DNA from: Desulfamplus magnetovallimortis | GTDB lineage: Bacteria; Desulfobacterota; Desulfobacteria; Desulfobacterales; Desulfobacteraceae | Assembly (NCBI RefSeq): GCF_900170035.1 | Contig: NZ_LT828558.1 | Coordinates: forward strand, 1-64,000 | Direction of reading: 5' to 3' | Length of the DNA: 64,000 bases | Shown: positions 61,763 to 64,000 of the stretch, piece after piece | Position numbering within the stretch: the stretch's first letter is position 1 | How the letters are laid out: each line of letters starts with the position of its first letter | The notes under the pieces: generated by a model | What the model saw: the letters and a program-made list of their open reading frames with translations, nothing else | What the model was told of the DNA's origin: nothing | Database searches by the model: none | Program-made: the position numbers and the translations under genes

Positions 61763-62344
61763 ATGAAATATCTGATGGAAATTGACAAGCAGCTTGACCA
61801 GGCAAGAGAAATAATTCTAAACAAATGGTTTGATGCCACTATCCACTCATATCCCCAGGATACAGCAAGGATATTTGCTAAGTCCAGTAACCGCTTTGAT
61901 AATCCAGTGGGTAGTGCAACAAGACAGAGCCTTGATGCAGCTCTGGGCTTGATTGTTGATTCCCTATCAACATATAGAGAATTGTTGCAGAAAAATGGTT
62001 CAGCTTTACCTGAAATTGATGAAAATGCTTTGGAAGAGGCACTTGACTCTGTCATCCGCATCCGTGCTGTACAAAGCTTTTCAGCATCTATGGCTGTTGA
62101 ATTTGTATTTGAATTGAAAACCATTTTAAAATCCGTACTGGAAAATCCTGTGAATGAGGTTATCTACAATCTTGTTGACAAGGTTGCACTTGCGGCATTT
62201 AACAGGTTTATGAAATGTAGGGAAGATATATTCCTTTTAAGGGCAAATGAAGCCAAACGGCGTATTCACAGAGCCTTTGAAAGGGCAGGTTTAGTAACAG
62301 AGCTGGCTGAAGAGGAACTCTCTCCGGCTCGAACAAATCTTTAA
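61763..62344 (+). CDS. RsbRD_N-like protein upstream of dsrMK
   Basis: A roughly 193-residue helical protein (EIDKQLDQAREIILNKWFDA, RFDNPVGSATRQSLDAALGL) resembling the RsbRD N-terminal domain proteins found next to dsrMKJOP in sulfate reducers. In Bacillus such domains belong to the stressosome; here the role is unknown and may be regulatory. The start is ambiguous: ATG 61763 or 61775 (an upstream TTG at 61754 also opens the frame). The gap to dsrM is about 90 bases, consistent with co-transcription. Confidence 0.8.
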   Translation: MKYLMEIDKQLDQAREIILNKWFDATIHSYPQDTARIFAKSSNRFDNPVGSATRQSLDAALGLIVDSLSTYRELLQKNGSALPEIDENALEEALDSVIRIRAVQSFSASMAVEFVFELKTILKSVLENPVNEVIYNLVDKVALAAFNRFMKCREDIFLLRANEAKRRIHRAFERAGLVTELAEEELSPARTNL

Positions 62345-62435
62345 TCAGGTCACGTTGCTGAAAACTCTGACTGCAAGTAATCATTGGTGGATTGAGTACT
62401 CAGTGGTGGCCTAAAACGTGTGAGGTGGTTGGAAT

Positions 62436-63443
62436 ATGAATCAAAAGTACATGTTACCCCTGGCAGGAGTATTCCTGCTGTTTCTGCTGGCATATGCAGG
62501 GGTCGAGGGAGCCGGACTTCAATGGTTCTTCGGGATTGTGATTCCCTATCTCGCGGTAATTGCCTTTATATGGGGCTTTGTGAACCGCGTCATGGGATGG
62601 GCAGCCTCGGCCGTTCCCTTCAGGATTCCCACAACCTGCGGACAGCAGAAATCGCTTCCGTGGATCAAACAGAACTGCATTGACAACCCTGACAAAGCAT
62701 CAGGTGTTTTCATCCGCATGCTTCTGGAAATTTTCCTTTTCAGATCCCTGTTCAGGAATACAAAGGCTGCTTTCAACAGGAATGAAAAGAACAAGCTTAC
62801 ATACTCATGGGAAATTTTCCTCTGGGTTGGAGCTTTGGCATTCCATTATGCCTTTCTTGTGGTGATTGTAAGGCATCTGAGGTTTTTCCTTGAACCTGTG
62901 CCAGCATGTCTGACATTTCTGGAGTTCATGGACGGTATTGTTCAGATCGGCTTGCCGGGTATATTTATTTCAGGGATTGTTCTGCTTTTTGCAGCTCTCT
63001 TTCTTCTTGCCAGAAGAATATTTGATGCCAAGGTCAGCTACATCTCCCTTGCAGCAGACTATTTTCCCCTTTTTCTTATCATCGGTATTGCCGTAACAGG
63101 CATTGCAATGAGATATTTTACAAAGGTGGATATCGTAGGCATCAAGGAGTTTACCATGGGGCTTGTCACATTCCATCCGGTTATTCCTGCAGGGGTTGGC
63201 GGACTCTTTTATGCCCATGTTTTCATGGTCAGCCTACTTTTTGCCTATTTTCCAATGAGCAAGCTGATGCACATGGGCGGCATATTTCTGAGCCCCACAA
63301 GAAACATGGCCAACAATACCCGGGCAAAGAGACATGTGAACCCCTGGAACTATGCAGTGGATGTTCATACCTATGAACACTATGAGGATCACTTCAGAGA
63401 AAAAATGATCGAAGCTGGACTTCCAGTGGACAAGAAGGAGTAA
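62436..63443 (+). CDS. dsrM: Sulfite-reduction-associated membrane cytochrome b subunit DsrM
   Basis: A 335-residue integral membrane protein related to NarI, with six predicted helices. It is the menaquinol-oxidising cytochrome b subunit of the DsrMKJOP complex of sulfate reducers. Landmarks are VMGWAASAVPFRIPTTCGQQ, EIFLWVGALAFHYAFLVVIV and FYAHVFMVSLLFAYFPMSKL, which carry candidate haem b His ligands, and the cytoplasmic end HVNPWNYAVDVHTYEHYEDH. dsrK starts four bases after the stop. Confidence 0.93.
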   Translation: MNQKYMLPLAGVFLLFLLAYAGVEGAGLQWFFGIVIPYLAVIAFIWGFVNRVMGWAASAVPFRIPTTCGQQKSLPWIKQNCIDNPDKASGVFIRMLLEIFLFRSLFRNTKAAFNRNEKNKLTYSWEIFLWVGALAFHYAFLVVIVRHLRFFLEPVPACLTFLEFMDGIVQIGLPGIFISGIVLLFAALFLLARRIFDAKVSYISLAADYFPLFLIIGIAVTGIAMRYFTKVDIVGIKEFTMGLVTFHPVIPAGVGGLFYAHVFMVSLLFAYFPMSKLMHMGGIFLSPTRNMANNTRAKRHVNPWNYAVDVHTYEHYEDHFREKMIEAGLPVDKKE

Positions 63444-63446
63444 TCA

Positions 63447-64000
63447 ATGTCTGACGAACTTAAACCCGATGAACTATTGGACAAGATAGATCATACCCCT
63501 TCCGGCGGAGACTGGATGGACTCAACCGTCCAGATAAGACCCGGAATGTACTGCTATGCTGCCAAACCAGAAAGTGTGCAGACACTGGGACTGCCCAATG
63601 CCAGGGCATGGAACCCGGTTGAAGATGACTGGAAACTGCCTGAAAACTGGCAGGAGATCATCCATAACGGTATCAAGGAAAGACTTGAAAGATTCAGAAC
63701 CTTCAAGATTTTTATGGATATCTGCGTAAGGTGTGGTGCATGCGCTGACAAGTGCCACTTTTTCCTTGGTACAGGTGACCCGAAAAATATGCCTGTACTG
63801 AGAGCTGAGCTTTTGAGATCTGTTTACAGAAATGATTTTACAGCAGCGGCAAGACTTCTTAAGTTTCTCCCAGGCGGTGACCGCCTTGCAGGTGGCCGAC
63901 CAATGACTCTTGATGTGCTAAAAGAGTGGTGGTACTACTTTTTTCAGTGTACAGAGTGCCGTCGTTGTTCTGTGTTTTGCCCATATGGTATTGATACTGC
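63447..64000 (+). CDS. dsrK: DsrK, iron-sulfur subunit of DsrMKJOP (3' end outside window)
   Basis: The first about 185 residues of an HdrD-like protein. It opens MSDELKPDELLDKIDHTPSG. The first [4Fe-4S] motif is CVRCGACADKCHFF and the second begins CTECRRCSVFCPYG, the spacing expected for DsrK. The C-terminal CCG domain lies beyond the window. It takes electrons from DsrM and passes them on in sulfite reduction, probably via DsrC. A GAAGGAG site precedes the ATG, and the gene is contiguous with dsrM. Confidence 0.93.
   Translation, partial: MSDELKPDELLDKIDHTPSGGDWMDSTVQIRPGMYCYAAKPESVQTLGLPNARAWNPVEDDWKLPENWQEIIHNGIKERLERFRTFKIFMDICVRCGACADKCHFFLGTGDPKNMPVLRAELLRSVYRNDFTAAARLLKFLPGGDRLAGGRPMTLDVLKEWWYYFFQCTECRRCSVFCPYGIDT

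Noticed and set aside
1-64000. tRNA, rRNA or tmRNA genes and riboswitches
   Set aside because: I scanned the intergenic regions by eye and saw no cloverleaf or conserved RNA motif; a covariance-model search would be needed to exclude them fully.

Overview
The window is about 64 kb of an AT-rich bacterial chromosome. It very probably comes from a sulfate-reducing member of the Desulfobacterota, most like the Desulfobacterales. The evidence is a dsrM gene followed by the start of dsrK at the right edge, and an RsbRD_N-type gene just before dsrM. There is also an F-type ATP synthase Fo cluster without F1 genes, futalosine-route menaquinone genes, a tungsten-type aldehyde:ferredoxin oxidoreductase with its own ferredoxin, and an MttB-family methyltransferase next to a corrinoid adenosyltransferase. 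Genus and species cannot be fixed from the sequence alone.

Layout. 1-1.4 kb: the 3' part of an IS1634-like transposase gene. 1.5-7.6 kb (minus strand): a nonulosonic (sialic) acid cassette with a winged-helix regulator, a NeuB-like synthase fused to a second TIM barrel, a sialidase, an AlbA_2/Schlafen-type regulator and a glycosyltransferase. 7.9-22 kb: housekeeping and envelope genes (NagZ-like glycosidase, RlmL-like methyltransferase, WaaA, MsbA, Trm112-like protein, YicC, RemA-like protein, Gmk, RlmB, ComF, heptose adenylyltransferase, PgeF, Fo subunits). 22.2-28.4 kb: an M24 peptidase, an 859-residue protein with a very acidic tandem-repeat region and a formylglycine-generating-enzyme-like domain, and a divergent pair encoding an acidic protein and a coiled-coil/zinc-ribbon protein. 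28.4-33.5 kb: the futalosine menaquinone operon mqnE-mqnC-(amidohydrolase)-mqnA, with interspersed repeats in and between the genes. 33.5-35.6 kb: a defence graveyard with an hsdM fragment, a hepT gene broken by a 106-bp element, an intact mntA, an hsdS remnant and a hicB-like gene with a premature stop. 35.6-50.3 kb: a large one-direction minus-strand block. It holds a cyclic-nucleotide-binding protein, two polytopic membrane proteins, a 1783-residue M28-peptidase-like/FtsX fusion, a REC-kinase-REC hybrid, an HTH-REC protein, a LolD/MacB-type ATPase and a small FtsX permease. It looks like a signalling-controlled ABC export or envelope-remodelling system that I cannot match to a named one. 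50.6-52.2 kb: pgi. 52.5-57 kb: ferredoxin, AOR, MoaD-like protein and a sigma-54 activator, with a sigma-54-like promoter. 57.7-61.7 kb: MttB homologue, CobO, M18 aminopeptidase. 61.8-64 kb: RsbRD_N-like protein, DsrM and partial DsrK.

The second theme is short dispersed repeats. At least four families recur: (A) a 65-bp unit; (B) an about 85-bp hairpin-rich unit, one copy of which lies inside the amidohydrolase reading frame and another supplies the end of mqnE; (C) a 106-bp MITE-like element with 8-bp target duplications, which interrupts hepT; and (D) a 86-90-bp element with 15-bp terminal inverted repeats on both sides of the AOR/activator module. Several conserved enzymes also carry low-complexity insertions in loops.
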